From the NCBI RefSeq assembly GCF_945957525.1, contig NZ_CAMFLA010000031.1, forward strand, positions 1 to 33,229: a stretch of 33,229 bases of DNA, read 5' to 3'. This stretch comes from an uncultured Aquitalea sp. (GTDB lineage: Bacteria; Pseudomonadota; Gammaproteobacteria; Burkholderiales; Chromobacteriaceae). Under the pieces are notes generated by a model. It did no database searches. It was not told the origin of the DNA and saw nothing but the letters and a program-made list of their open reading frames with translations. The translations under genes and the position numbers were made by a program. How positions within the stretch are numbered: the first letter of the stretch is position 1; each line of letters starts with the position of its first letter. Shown piece after piece: positions 1 to 6,491 of the stretch.

Positions 1-10
1 GCCAACCTTG
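1..10 (+). repeat. Truncated copy of the CTTCGGCCAACCTTG repeat word at the window edge
   Basis: The first ten bases, GCCAACCTTG, equal the right part of the 15-base word found complete at 31107-31121 and in both halves of the palindrome at 877-908. The left part would lie outside the window, so membership of the family cannot be confirmed here. Confidence 0.4.
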
Positions 11-241
11 GGCCGGGCTCTGTATGGGAGCTTATATATAGACAGGCGGCATGAGGAGCTGAGACGGATATCCTGTACTGAGCCTCCTCGAACTCCGTGG
101 GCGCGCTATCCGATGCGACCGGGAATCGCCCGGCATCGTCAGGGCTGCCGTTGGCTTGCTATGCTTCTCCTCTTTGTCGACGCCGCCATGCGCCTGCCAG
201 GCTGTCGGCGGCATCTCGACATGTATATAGAGGTATATGGT
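11..241 (+). other. Upstream region of the HAD phosphatase gene, with a hairpin
   Basis: No convincing gene is seen in this stretch. The frame of the downstream gene stays open back to position 8, but that extension (rich in Arg and Pro, no domain) looks non-coding. A stem can form at 111-138: CGATG pairs with CATCG and CCGGG with CCCGG, with a small bulge. An AT-rich segment (TTATATATA, 32-40) could hold promoter elements, but I cannot assign a -35/-10 pair with confidence. Confidence 0.35.
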
Positions 242-244
242 TTG

Positions 245-871
245 TTGACTGAACCGATCTGGATTTTCGATCTCGACGACACCCTGCACAACGCCAGCCG
301 GCGCATCTTCCCTTTTATCAGCGCACAGATGAACCGTTATATGGAAGAGCAGTTGGGGCTGGATGCGGAAACGGCCAGGCAGTTGCGTATTCGTTACTGG
401 CATCGCTACGGCGCGACGCTGAAAGGTTTGACCTTGCACCACGGGGTGGAGGCTGCGCACTTTCTGCGCGAAACGCACCCGGTATCGGAAATGCTACCGT
501 GGCTGGAGTGGGAAAAGTCGCTTGCCGACACCCTGCGTCGTCTGCCTGGCAAGAAGGTGCTGTTCTCTAACGGGCCGATTCACTATGTGGATGCATTGAC
601 CGAGCACATGCGCATATCACGCCACTTTCATGCTCGCTACGGCATGGAATCGGTGAGGCTGCTGCCCAAGCCCGCCCTGCGTTCTTTCCGACGCGTATTG
701 TCAAAAGAGGGACTGAACCCGGCGCACTGCGTCATGGTGGAGGATTCGCTGCCGAATCTGGCGGCGGCCAAGCGGCTGGGCATGAAGACGGTATGGCTGA
801 GTACGCAGTGCCGACTGCCTGCATATGTGGATCACCGCATCGGCAAGATCCGCGACTTGCTGCGTTTGTAG
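245..871 (+). CDS. HAD-superfamily pyrimidine 5'-nucleotidase
   Basis: Predicted cytosolic HAD phosphatase of the pyrimidine 5'-nucleotidase (Sdt1-like) type, which dephosphorylates pyrimidine nucleoside monophosphates in salvage or clean-up. With the chosen start the protein is 208 residues. HAD motif I is IFDLDDT (residues 7-13), where the first Asp is the nucleophile and the second the acid/base. Motif II is the SNGP segment, and the conserved Lys and motif III/IV are in KPALRSF and VEDSLPNLAAAK. The start is a TTG (245, or 242), chosen because AGAGG lies at 229-233 with good spacing and family proteins begin just before WIFDLDDT. An ATG at 221 lacks a good ribosome site. The gene converges on the Cds1-like gene, and a 32-base palindrome separates them. 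Family assignment is firm; the exact substrate is inferred. Confidence 0.88.
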   Translation: MTEPIWIFDLDDTLHNASRRIFPFISAQMNRYMEEQLGLDAETARQLRIRYWHRYGATLKGLTLHHGVEAAHFLRETHPVSEMLPWLEWEKSLADTLRRLPGKKVLFSNGPIHYVDALTEHMRISRHFHARYGMESVRLLPKPALRSFRRVLSKEGLNPAHCVMVEDSLPNLAAAKRLGMKTVWLSTQCRLPAYVDHRIGKIRDLLRL

Positions 872-876
872 TACGA

Positions 877-908
877 CCTTCGGCCAACCTTGCAAGGTTG
901 GCCGAAGG
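877..908. repeat. Perfect 32-base palindrome: inverted pair of the repeat word, probable bidirectional terminator
   Basis: Bases 877-892 (CCTTCGGCCAACCTTG) are exactly reverse-complementary to 893-908, with no spacer. Each half is a full copy of the word that recurs through the window. It sits 5 bases after the stop of the HAD gene and 12 bases before the stop of the convergent Cds1-like gene. A 16-bp stem there could stop transcription from both sides, although neither side has a long T run. Inverted pairs of uptake sequences serve as terminators in Neisseria, so the arrangement is suggestive. Confidence 0.8.
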
Positions 909-920
909 AATGGGGACGAC

Positions 921-1976
921 TTACCAACGCCCTTCATGGAAGAAACGGCGATAGCGTTCCACCCAGACATCGATGTCGTAGCCGTTGGCGGTCAGCCAGT
1001 CCCGATTGAAATAGCTGTTGAGGTAGCGATTGCCGTCGTCGCAAATGAGCGTGACGATGGAGCCGTGCCGCCCGTGGCGGATCATGTCGCTGATGAGTTC
1101 GCACGCGCCGAAGAAGTTGGTGCCGGTAGAGCCGCCGCACTTGCGCCCCAACACTTCTTCGAGGAAGTGGATGGCGGCATAGCTGGCAACGTTCTGGACG
1201 CGGATCACTTTATCAATGACGGTGGGAATGAAGGACGGCTCCACCCTCGGGCGACCAATGCCTTCCACGCCGGATCCCCCTTCGCAACGGCAGTCGGCAT
1301 TGCCGGTGTAGTAGCTGTCGTAGAAGACGGAGTTGTCCGGATCCACCACGCACACCTTGGTAGGCAGTTTCTGATAGCGGACATAGCGCCCGAAGGTGGC
1401 CGAGGTGCCACCGGTGCCTGCACCGCAGACAATCCACTCCGGTATCGGATTGGGTTCCAGCTCCATTTGCTTGAAGATGGTGTCGGCGATGTTGTTGTTG
1501 CCGCGCCAGTCGGTAGCCCTCTCCGCATAGGTGAACTGGTCCATGTAATGGCCCTTCAGTTCGTTGGCGAGGCGACGCGACTCATCGTAAATGGTGGCCG
1601 GATCGTCAACCAGATGGCAACGGCCACCGTAGAATTCGATGGCCTTGATCTTTTCGGCCGACGTGCCGCGCGGCATGACCGCGATAAACGGCAGGCCGAG
1701 CAAGCGGGCGAAGTAGGCTTCCGACACCGCCGTGCTGCCACTGGAGGCTTCGATGATGGTGGTATCGTAACGAATCCAGCCATTGCACAAACCGTACAAG
1801 AACAGTGATCGCGCCAGCCGGTGTTTGAGACTGCCGGTGGGATGCGTGGATTCGTCCTTGAAGTAAAGCTGGATCTGCGGCAAAGCCGGGATTTGCAGCG
1901 GGATGAGGTGAGTATCGCTGGACCGGTTGAAATCGGCCTCGATCTTGTGAATGGCCGTGGTTACCCAGTTGGACAT
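921..1976 (-). CDS. PLP-dependent cysteine synthase-family protein, Cds1-like L-cysteine desulfhydrase
   Basis: A 351-residue fold-type II PLP enzyme. The Schiff-base Lys is in GSLKHR (Lys51), followed by the ASSGST substrate/PLP loop (about residues 76-81) and the glycine-rich phosphate loop GAGTGGTSAT (about 190). Long runs such as the ERATDWRGNNNIA segment and GIGRPRVEPSF match what I remember of the mycobacterial Cds1 type, which breaks L-cysteine into pyruvate, ammonia and sulfide. They are less like CysK/CysM, which make cysteine from O-acetylserine. Function is therefore more likely cysteine degradation or sulfide production. The ATG at 1976 gives the family's usual N-terminus. The gene is monocistronic by context: it converges on the HAD gene and is preceded by the ompW terminator. 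Confidence 0.85.
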   Translation of the reverse strand: MSNWVTTAIHKIEADFNRSSDTHLIPLQIPALPQIQLYFKDESTHPTGSLKHRLARSLFLYGLCNGWIRYDTTIIEASSGSTAVSEAYFARLLGLPFIAVMPRGTSAEKIKAIEFYGGRCHLVDDPATIYDESRRLANELKGHYMDQFTYAERATDWRGNNNIADTIFKQMELEPNPIPEWIVCGAGTGGTSATFGRYVRYQKLPTKVCVVDPDNSVFYDSYYTGNADCRCEGGSGVEGIGRPRVEPSFIPTVIDKVIRVQNVASYAAIHFLEEVLGRKCGGSTGTNFFGACELISDMIRHGRHGSIVTLICDDGNRYLNSYFNRDWLTANGYDIDVWVERYRRFFHEGRW

Positions 1977-2035
1977 GACGCCACCGAATGGTTATGAATT
2001 AATAGCCAATCATTCTAACGCTACGCGCCGCAATA

Positions 2036-2062
2036 AAAAAAGCGCCCCGCAGGGCGCTTTTT
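2036..2062 (-). terminator. Rho-independent terminator of ompW
   Basis: GCGCCC (2042-2047) pairs with GGGCGC (2052-2057) around a CGCA loop, extended by A/T pairs and flanked by A and T runs on both sides. It lies about 20 bases after the ompW stop. The symmetry of the runs means it could also act on plus-strand transcripts. Confidence 0.9.
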
Positions 2063-2082
2063 GCATATCGCAGGTTCTGGAA

Positions 2083-2688
2083 TCAGAACTTGGTGCCGAT
2101 ACCCAGACCGAACACATACGGGTCGATGTGCAGGGTGCCCAAGTTGGCGCCGGAAGAAGCGACGCTAACGTCGGTCTTGATCCAGATCTTTTTCACGTCA
2201 ACGTTGATGAACAGGTTCTTGCCGATCGGGAAGTCGGCGCCCACTTGCAGGGCCGGACCGAAGCTGTTGCTCTTCACATCCAGGGAAGCGCCGCCGGCAG
2301 CCAGGCCAACATTGTAGAAGTGGGTGTAGTTCAGACCTGCGCCCACGTACGGACGGAAGGTAGCGCTATCCGGAGCGAAGTGGTATTGCAGGGTCAGGGT
2401 CGGCGGCAGAACGGATACTTTGCCCAGGTTGCCCAGCTTGCTGTCCACTTCGTGGCGGGAAGTACCCAGGATCAGCTCGGCGCCGATGTTGTTGGTGATC
2501 ATGTAGGTGAAGTCCAGCTCCGGAACGGTAGCGCTCTTCACGTCGGTGTTGATGGCGGACAGGGTGTTGTCGCTGCTGACGTCCGGGGCCACGTTGATAA
2601 CGCGGAAACGGGCCAGGATGTCGCCTTGGGCGGCGAAGGCGCTAGCAGAGATCAGACCGATGGCAGCAGCCAGTGCAAGCTTTTTCAT
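2083..2688 (-). CDS. ompW: OmpW-family outer membrane protein
   Basis: A 201-residue outer membrane protein of the OmpW family, an eight-stranded beta barrel with a hydrophobic lateral channel, linked in other bacteria to small hydrophobic solutes, stress and anaerobic adaptation. The N-terminus MKKLALAAAIGLISASAFA is a typical Sec signal peptide, cut before AQGD. The mature part alternates short beta segments (LTLQYHF, FRPYVGAGLNYTHF, GADFPIGKNLFINVDVKKIW) and ends in Phe, as expected for Bam-dependent insertion. The ATG at 2688 is preceded by TTGGAG with proper spacing; upstream in-frame codons are ignored because they come before the signal peptide. It is transcribed divergently from ubiD, with an inverted repeat in the shared upstream region, and is followed by a clear terminator. 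Confidence 0.92.
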   Translation of the reverse strand: MKKLALAAAIGLISASAFAAQGDILARFRVINVAPDVSSDNTLSAINTDVKSATVPELDFTYMITNNIGAELILGTSRHEVDSKLGNLGKVSVLPPTLTLQYHFAPDSATFRPYVGAGLNYTHFYNVGLAAGGASLDVKSNSFGPALQVGADFPIGKNLFINVDVKKIWIKTDVSVASSGANLGTLHIDPYVFGLGIGTKF

Positions 2689-2780
2689 TGTTTTCTCCAA
2701 GAGTGTTGGCAAGTTCAGAAGCGACGCAACCACCATCGTTGACTTTCTGCTATGGCGGCAGTAGCGTGCGACGTTCGAAC

Positions 2781-2802
2781 GGAGAGTAGCCGCATACTCT
2801 CC
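2781..2802. promoter_or_regulatory. Inverted repeat GGAGAGTA-N6-TACTCTCC in the ompW/ubiD divergent region
   Basis: Eight bases (2781-2788) are perfectly repeated in inverse orientation at 2795-2802 with six bases between. It lies 93 bases upstream of ompW and 31 bases upstream of ubiD. This size and symmetry suit a dimeric regulator operator, or a stem in the ubiD leader. No clear sigma70 promoter was found for either gene. Confidence 0.5.
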
Positions 2803-2833
2803 CCCAAACTTTGCTCCAGATCATGAAACAGTC

Positions 2834-4309
2834 ATGAAATATGCCGACTTGCGCGACTTTGTTGCCCAATTGGAACAACAAGGCGAATTAAAGCGAATCA
2901 GTGTTCCGGTCTCCCCCCGTCTGGAGATGACCGAGATCGGTGATCGCGTACTGAAGGCGGGTGGCCCCGCCTTGCTGTTTGAAACCCCGCAAACCGATGA
3001 TCGACGTTATGAATTTCCCGTTTTGGCCAATCTATTCGGCACACCCCGCCGCGTGGCGATGGGCATGGGCGCGGACGATGTGCTGGCCTTGCGGGAGATT
3101 GGCAAAACGCTGGCTTACCTGAAAGAACCCGAACCGCCCAAAGGCCTGAAGGACGCCTGGGACAAGCTGCCGCTGCTCAAGCAGGTACTGTCCATGGCGC
3201 CAAAAGTGGTCAGCAAGGCGCCGTGTCAGGAGGTGGTCTGGGAGGGCGAAGACGTGGATCTTTCCCGCTTGCCCATCCAGCACTGCTGGCCGGGCGATGT
3301 GGCGCCGTTGATTACCTGGGGCCTGACCGTCACTCGCGGGCCGAACAAGAAGCGCCAGAACCTGGGCATCTACCGGCAGCAGGTCATCGGCAAGAATCGG
3401 GTCATCATGCGCTGGCTGGCGCATCGCGGCGGCGCGCTGGATTACCGGGAATTCCGCCAGGCCAACCCCGCTGCGCCTTACCCGGTGGCCGTGGTGCTTG
3501 GCTGCGATCCGGCCACCATTCTCGGCGCGGTGACGCCGGTGCCCGACACCTTGTCCGAATACCAGTTTGCCGGCTTGCTGCGCGGCAGTCGCACCGAGCT
3601 GGTGCAGTGCCTGGGCAGCGATTTGCAAGTGCCGGCACGTGCAGAAATCGTGCTGGAAGGCCACATCCATCCTAACGACATGGCGTTGGAAGGCCCTTAC
3701 GGCGACCATACCGGCTATTACAACGAACAGGATCGCTTCCCGGTATTGACCATCGACCGCATCACCATGCGGGAAAAGCCGATGTACCACAGCACCTATA
3801 CCGGCAAGCCGCCCGACGAACCCGCTGTGCTGGGCGTGGCGCTGAACGAGGTGTTTGTGCCCATCTTGCAGAAGCAGTTTCCCGAAATCGTGGACTTCTA
3901 CCTGCCGCCGGAGGGCTGCAGCTACCGCATGGCGGTGATCAGCATCAAGAAGCAATACCCCGGCCATGCCAAACGCGTAATGATGGGCTGCTGGAGCTTC
4001 TTGCGGCAGTTCATGTACACCAAGTTCATCGTGGTGGTTGATGACGACGTCAACACCCGCGACTGGAAAGAAGTGATCTGGGCCATTACCACGCGCATGG
4101 ACCCGGTGCGCGACACCACGCTCATCGAAAACACGCCTATCGATTATCTGGACTTTGCCAGCCCGGTATCCGGACTGGGCGGCAAGATGGGGCTGGACGC
4201 TACCAACAAGATGCCCGGTGAAACCAGCCGGGAATGGGGCGTGCCCATTGTCATGGACAAGGCGGTGCAACAGAAGATTGATAGCCTCTGGACTGAGCTG
4301 GGCCTGTAA
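2834..4309 (+). CDS. ubiD: UbiD, 4-hydroxy-3-polyprenylbenzoate decarboxylase
   Basis: A 491-residue decarboxylase of the UbiD family, which removes the carboxyl group from 3-polyprenyl-4-hydroxybenzoate in ubiquinone synthesis using prenylated FMN supplied by UbiX. Full family length. Recognisable blocks are [10 protein letters not shown] at the start, [10 protein letters not shown] (about 146-155), the cofactor/metal segment NLGIYRQQV (176-184) with Arg181, RWLAHRGG (193-200), and [11 protein letters not shown] (286-296), whose Glu belongs to the acidic/arginine catalytic set of the family. The start ATG at 2834 has only a weak ribosome site, but the N-terminus matches the family. The gene stands alone, with yggL following after an 81-base gap. 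Confidence 0.97.
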   Translation: MKYADLRDFVAQLEQQGELKRISVPVSPRLEMTEIGDRVLKAGGPALLFETPQTDDRRYEFPVLANLFGTPRRVAMGMGADDVLALREIGKTLAYLKEPEPPKGLKDAWDKLPLLKQVLSMAPKVVSKAPCQEVVWEGEDVDLSRLPIQHCWPGDVAPLITWGLTVTRGPNKKRQNLGIYRQQVIGKNRVIMRWLAHRGGALDYREFRQANPAAPYPVAVVLGCDPATILGAVTPVPDTLSEYQFAGLLRGSRTELVQCLGSDLQVPARAEIVLEGHIHPNDMALEGPYGDHTGYYNEQDRFPVLTIDRITMREKPMYHSTYTGKPPDEPAVLGVALNEVFVPILQKQFPEIVDFYLPPEGCSYRMAVISIKKQYPGHAKRVMMGCWSFLRQFMYTKFIVVVDDDVNTRDWKEVIWAITTRMDPVRDTTLIENTPIDYLDFASPVSGLGGKMGLDATNKMPGETSREWGVPIVMDKAVQQKIDSLWTELGL

Positions 4310-4390
4310 ACCAACCATTCCGCCTTCAGGGTGGGCGCGAAGATGGCGTACTGTTATCATCGCGCGTTCGCAAATTTAGGAGTATCCCGC

Positions 4391-4750
4391 ATGAGCACCG
4401 TACGCAACCCCAATTCCGCCCAGCGCCTGAAGCGTCTCAAGATGCGTCAGCGCAAGAAAATGCGCGTCGGCGAATTCCGCGAGCTGGGTTTCCACCTGCT
4501 GGCCAATATCAAGGAAGGCGTGGAAACCGATCCAATGCTGGACGAGTGGCTGAATCGCATCGACGCTGCCGGCGTCAGCTTCGGCGGTCACTTTGACGGC
4601 CGCAACAGCCTGGAAGGCGTGGTCTTTCCGGTGGGAGAAACCGAAGTCACCGAAACGTTGCGCCAAGAGCTGGTGAGCTGGCTGGAGGCGCGCGCTGAAG
4701 TTGCCAAGGTGGAGGCCAGCGAGCTGATCGACCTCTGGCACGCCGCCTGA
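4391..4750 (+). CDS. yggL: YggL family (DUF469) 50S ribosome-associated protein
   Basis: A 119-residue basic-then-acidic protein. The N-terminal stretch RLKRLKMRQRKKMRVGEFRELGF closely follows the E. coli YggL start (RRLRKKMHIDEFQELGF), and the C-terminus VEASELIDLWHA matches its VRTSELFDVW end. YggL binds the 50S subunit; its exact role is not settled. Start ATG 4391 has TAGGAG at 4377-4382. An extra dozen or so N-terminal residues are present compared with E. coli. It is followed by a repeat word and a strong terminator, and converges on the DUF218 gene. Confidence 0.9.
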   Translation: MSTVRNPNSAQRLKRLKMRQRKKMRVGEFRELGFHLLANIKEGVETDPMLDEWLNRIDAAGVSFGGHFDGRNSLEGVVFPVGETEVTETLRQELVSWLEARAEVAKVEASELIDLWHAA

Positions 4751-4753
4751 TTG

Positions 4754-4765
4754 CTTCGGCAAACC
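4754..4765 (+). repeat. Copy of the repeat word (CTTCGGCAAACC) between yggL and its terminator
   Basis: This intergenic copy is of the A-variant of the CTTCGGC(C/A)AA family and starts 3 bases after the yggL stop codon. Because it lies outside any gene it cannot be explained by codon choice. Confidence 0.7.
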
Positions 4766-4770
4766 ATGAA

Positions 4771-4797
4771 AAACCGGCTTCGCGCCGGTTTTTTTAT
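4771..4797. terminator. Bidirectional rho-independent terminator between yggL and the DUF218 gene
   Basis: AAACCGGC (4771-4778) pairs with GCCGGTTT (4784-4791) around TTCGC, and T7 follows on the plus strand. On the minus strand the mirror gives a T run too. It serves two convergent genes whose stops are at 4750 and 4801. Confidence 0.92.
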
Positions 4798-4800
4798 TCA

Positions 4801-5400
4801 TCAGGAAATTTTGCGGAAAACGCGATAACCGATGTAAAGCCAGGTTTCGCGCGCCAGAAAGCGGATCTGGGTGCCGAAAGACAGATAGCGGCTGGAGGTA
4901 GTGGGCGCCGGGGCAGCCTTGAGCCCCAGGTCATGCGCCATCAGCACCGCGCGGCGCATGTGCATGGGATCGCTCACCAGCAGGAAGCTGCGGATGCCGA
5001 AAGGCTCGACCAGCTTTTGTGCGTTTTGCAGGTTTTCCCAAGTATTGCGCGACTGGTTTTCCGCCAGCATCACGGTCATCGGCACGCCTTGTTTCAGGGC
5101 GAAATCGCGACCGACATCCGCCTCGGTGGGATAGCCCGGCTCCGGTGTGCCGCCGGTAAAGACGATCCAGCGCACCTTGCCGGACTTGTAGAGCTGCACT
5201 GCGTGGTTGATGCGCTCCCGCAGCACGGGCGAGGGCTTGTTACCCCATGCCGCAGCGCCCAGCACCAGCGCCGCGTCGGCAGGCTGCTCTTCCGCCTCCG
5301 CCGCGTAATGCATGACGCCCCACGCCATCCACGCAAACCCCAGGCAAGCCATGAGGACGGCGAGCAGAAAACCCTTGAGCATGAGACGCAGATAAAGCAT
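4801..5400 (-). CDS. DUF218 (YdcF/SanA-like) membrane-anchored protein
   Basis: A 199-residue protein with one N-terminal membrane segment (about residues 8-30), then a DUF218 domain expected to face the periplasm. Family motifs are ALVLGAAAW (44-52), FTGGTPEPG (81-89), the AENQSRNTWEN block (113-123) and SDPMHMRRA (143-151). DUF218 proteins such as SanA, ElyC and YdcF are tied to envelope integrity and one is reported to bind S-adenosylmethionine; the biochemical role here is unknown. The start at 5400 is the ATG that places the membrane segment at the N-terminus. No strong ribosome site is seen, and ATG 5382 is an alternative. It is last in a three-gene minus-strand group. Confidence 0.82.
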   Translation of the reverse strand: MLYLRLMLKGFLLAVLMACLGFAWMAWGVMHYAAEAEEQPADAALVLGAAAWGNKPSPVLRERINHAVQLYKSGKVRWIVFTGGTPEPGYPTEADVGRDFALKQGVPMTVMLAENQSRNTWENLQNAQKLVEPFGIRSFLLVSDPMHMRRAVLMAHDLGLKAAPAPTTSSRYLSFGTQIRFLARETWLYIGYRVFRKIS

Positions 5401-5479
5401 GCGGCGGAATGAAAATGGCAATGAAATGAATACGGGATTGTAACCGCAAAGCCACCCTTTCGGCAGCTGTTGAACGTTG

Positions 5480-5935
5480 TCAGCTACCACGCCGTCGGTA
5501 CAGCAAAGCGTGCTCGGGCAGATATTCCGCCAGCGGCCCCTCGCGTATGTCCGCACCCAGCAATTGCTCTAGCGGCTTCAGGTAGGCATCCGCCTCGAAC
5601 CACTCATCCGGCCGCTCTACCCGACGCAAGCGCACCCGCTGCCTCCGGTAGCCATCGGGCTGATCCACCCGTTCCAGACTGTCCATCCGGGCCAACTGTT
5701 CGGCAGTCACCAGATACACCTCGCCGCTCACCGGAAAACCATGGCCAGGCTGCGCCACCAGCCAGGGCGAGTGGCGATCTCCCACCAGATACAAGGGGTA
5801 GGCCTCGCCAGTAACGAAATCACCCTCCAGCCGCAGCCCCGGATTGCTGCCGGCATTGGGGAAACCCGCCTTGAGCGTGCCAAAGACGAATACCGGCGTC
5901 AGGGCTAGCGCCTCCTTCGGCAAACCTTGTTCCAT
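5480..5935 (-). CDS. Gamma-glutamylcyclotransferase-like (GGCT/AIG2) protein
   Basis: A 151-residue protein of the gamma-glutamylcyclotransferase-like fold. It has the opening motif VFVFGTLKAG (15-24), which forms the 5-oxoproline cavity, and the catalytic Glu in MDSLE (Glu88), followed by DGYRRQ. The pattern is close to gamma-glutamylamine cyclotransferase and bacterial YtfP-like proteins, which cleave gamma-glutamyl compounds to release 5-oxoproline. Substrate is unknown. Start ATG 5935 is preceded by GAGGTG. It lies 30 bases after the small Cys-rich gene and probably shares its transcript. Its fifth to tenth codons contain a copy of the repeat word (5915-5929, minus-strand sense), encoding part of QGLPKE. 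Confidence 0.85.
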   Translation of the reverse strand: MEQGLPKEALALTPVFVFGTLKAGFPNAGSNPGLRLEGDFVTGEAYPLYLVGDRHSPWLVAQPGHGFPVSGEVYLVTAEQLARMDSLERVDQPDGYRRQRVRLRRVERPDEWFEADAYLKPLEQLLGADIREGPLAEYLPEHALLYRRRGS

Positions 5936-5965
5936 TGCGCCACCTCGCTACTGCACTTCCACAAT

Positions 5966-6334
5966 TTAACGGTAGCAATGATCCGGCAACACCGACAAGT
6001 TTCGCCCCGCCGCCACCCAACTATCGGAAACAGCCGCCCGCAAGGGCGCCAGCGATGGCAGGCGCGCCGCGTGATCCACCGGCAGGGTGTCCAGGCAACG
6101 CTCCCACAGTTCAAGCTGCGCATCGCCGCTGTCGTGCCACAGGGTGATGGCTTCCGCGCACTGCCGTCGCGTCAGCCGCCGCCACATGTCCTGCGGCGCG
6201 GCGCCACTGAGCAGCACCTTGCCGCCATACAGCTGGCAGGCGCGAACGCATAGCAAGTGACTGCGCCATTGGCTGGCACAACAATGGAAACAAAGCGGGG
6301 AGAGATCACACCACCAGGCAAGGATGCGGAACAT
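5966..6334 (-). CDS. Small Cys/Trp-rich protein of unknown function
   Basis: I do not recognise this 122-residue protein. The N-terminal third is rich in Cys, Trp and His: Cys9, Cys15, Cys18, Cys19, Cys29 and Cys33 occur in a C-x5-C-x2-CC-x9-C-x3-C spacing, which could bind a metal or an Fe-S cluster. The rest is a hydrophilic, probably helical segment without membrane spans. ATG 6334 is well supported by AAGGAG just upstream, so the gene is probably real. It has its own strong promoter with a 19-base palindrome at the transcription start, and heads a group with the gamma-glutamylcyclotransferase-like and DUF218 genes. Confidence 0.72.
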   Translation of the reverse strand: MFRILAWWCDLSPLCFHCCASQWRSHLLCVRACQLYGGKVLLSGAAPQDMWRRLTRRQCAEAITLWHDSGDAQLELWERCLDTLPVDHAARLPSLAPLRAAVSDSWVAAGRNLSVLPDHCYR

Positions 6335-6347
6335 GGCCAACTCCTTA

Positions 6348-6366
6348 ATTTGTGCACTGCACAAAT
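6348..6366. promoter_or_regulatory. 19-base perfect palindrome, probable operator of the Cys-rich gene
   Basis: ATTTGTGCA (6348-6356) and TGCACAAAT (6358-6366) are exact inverse copies around a single C. On the minus strand it starts two bases after the predicted -10 box and ends where the ribosome site begins. A bound repressor would therefore block the transcription start. The regulator is unknown; TGC/GCA-rich symmetry resembles several repressor sites. Confidence 0.7.
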
Positions 6367-6368
6367 CT

Positions 6369-6397
6369 TTTATACGCCTATGCCCGGTGCGACACAA
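6369..6397 (-). promoter_or_regulatory. Sigma70-type promoter for the Cys-rich gene group
   Basis: On the minus strand TTGTGT (6397-6392) and TATAAA (6374-6369) are separated by exactly 17 bases. The predicted start falls inside the palindrome at 6348-6366. It lies just after the aspA terminator, so the downstream genes have independent transcription. Confidence 0.65.
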
Positions 6398-6421
6398 GAC
6401 AGGAGAAATCGGGTCATGAAA

Positions 6422-6448
6422 ATGAAAAAAGGCCGGGGAAACCCGGCC
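6422..6448 (-). terminator. Rho-independent terminator of aspA
   Basis: On the minus strand GGCCGGG pairs with CCCGGCC (6442-6448 with 6431-6437) across a TTTC loop, followed by a T6 run. It begins 43 bases after the aspA stop. Confidence 0.93.
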
Positions 6449-6491
6449 AAGGACAGGAAAGCCGGTGCGGTTATGCACCGGACAGCAGAAA

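Noticed and set aside
825-1808. Long plus-strand reading frame opposite the Cds1-like gene
   Set aside because: It is the antisense of a clear PLP enzyme with conserved motifs, has no ribosome site or domain, and its Val/Ala/Gly-rich composition is typical of GC-rich antisense frames.
2350-2540. GGTAGCGC-type words resembling an ops element
   Set aside because: They lie within ompW coding sequence, far from the glycan operon leader, and are not preceded by a JUMPstart-like region.
3032-4360. Long minus-strand frame opposite ubiD (442 codons)
   Set aside because: Antisense shadow of ubiD, His- and Gln-rich with no motifs.
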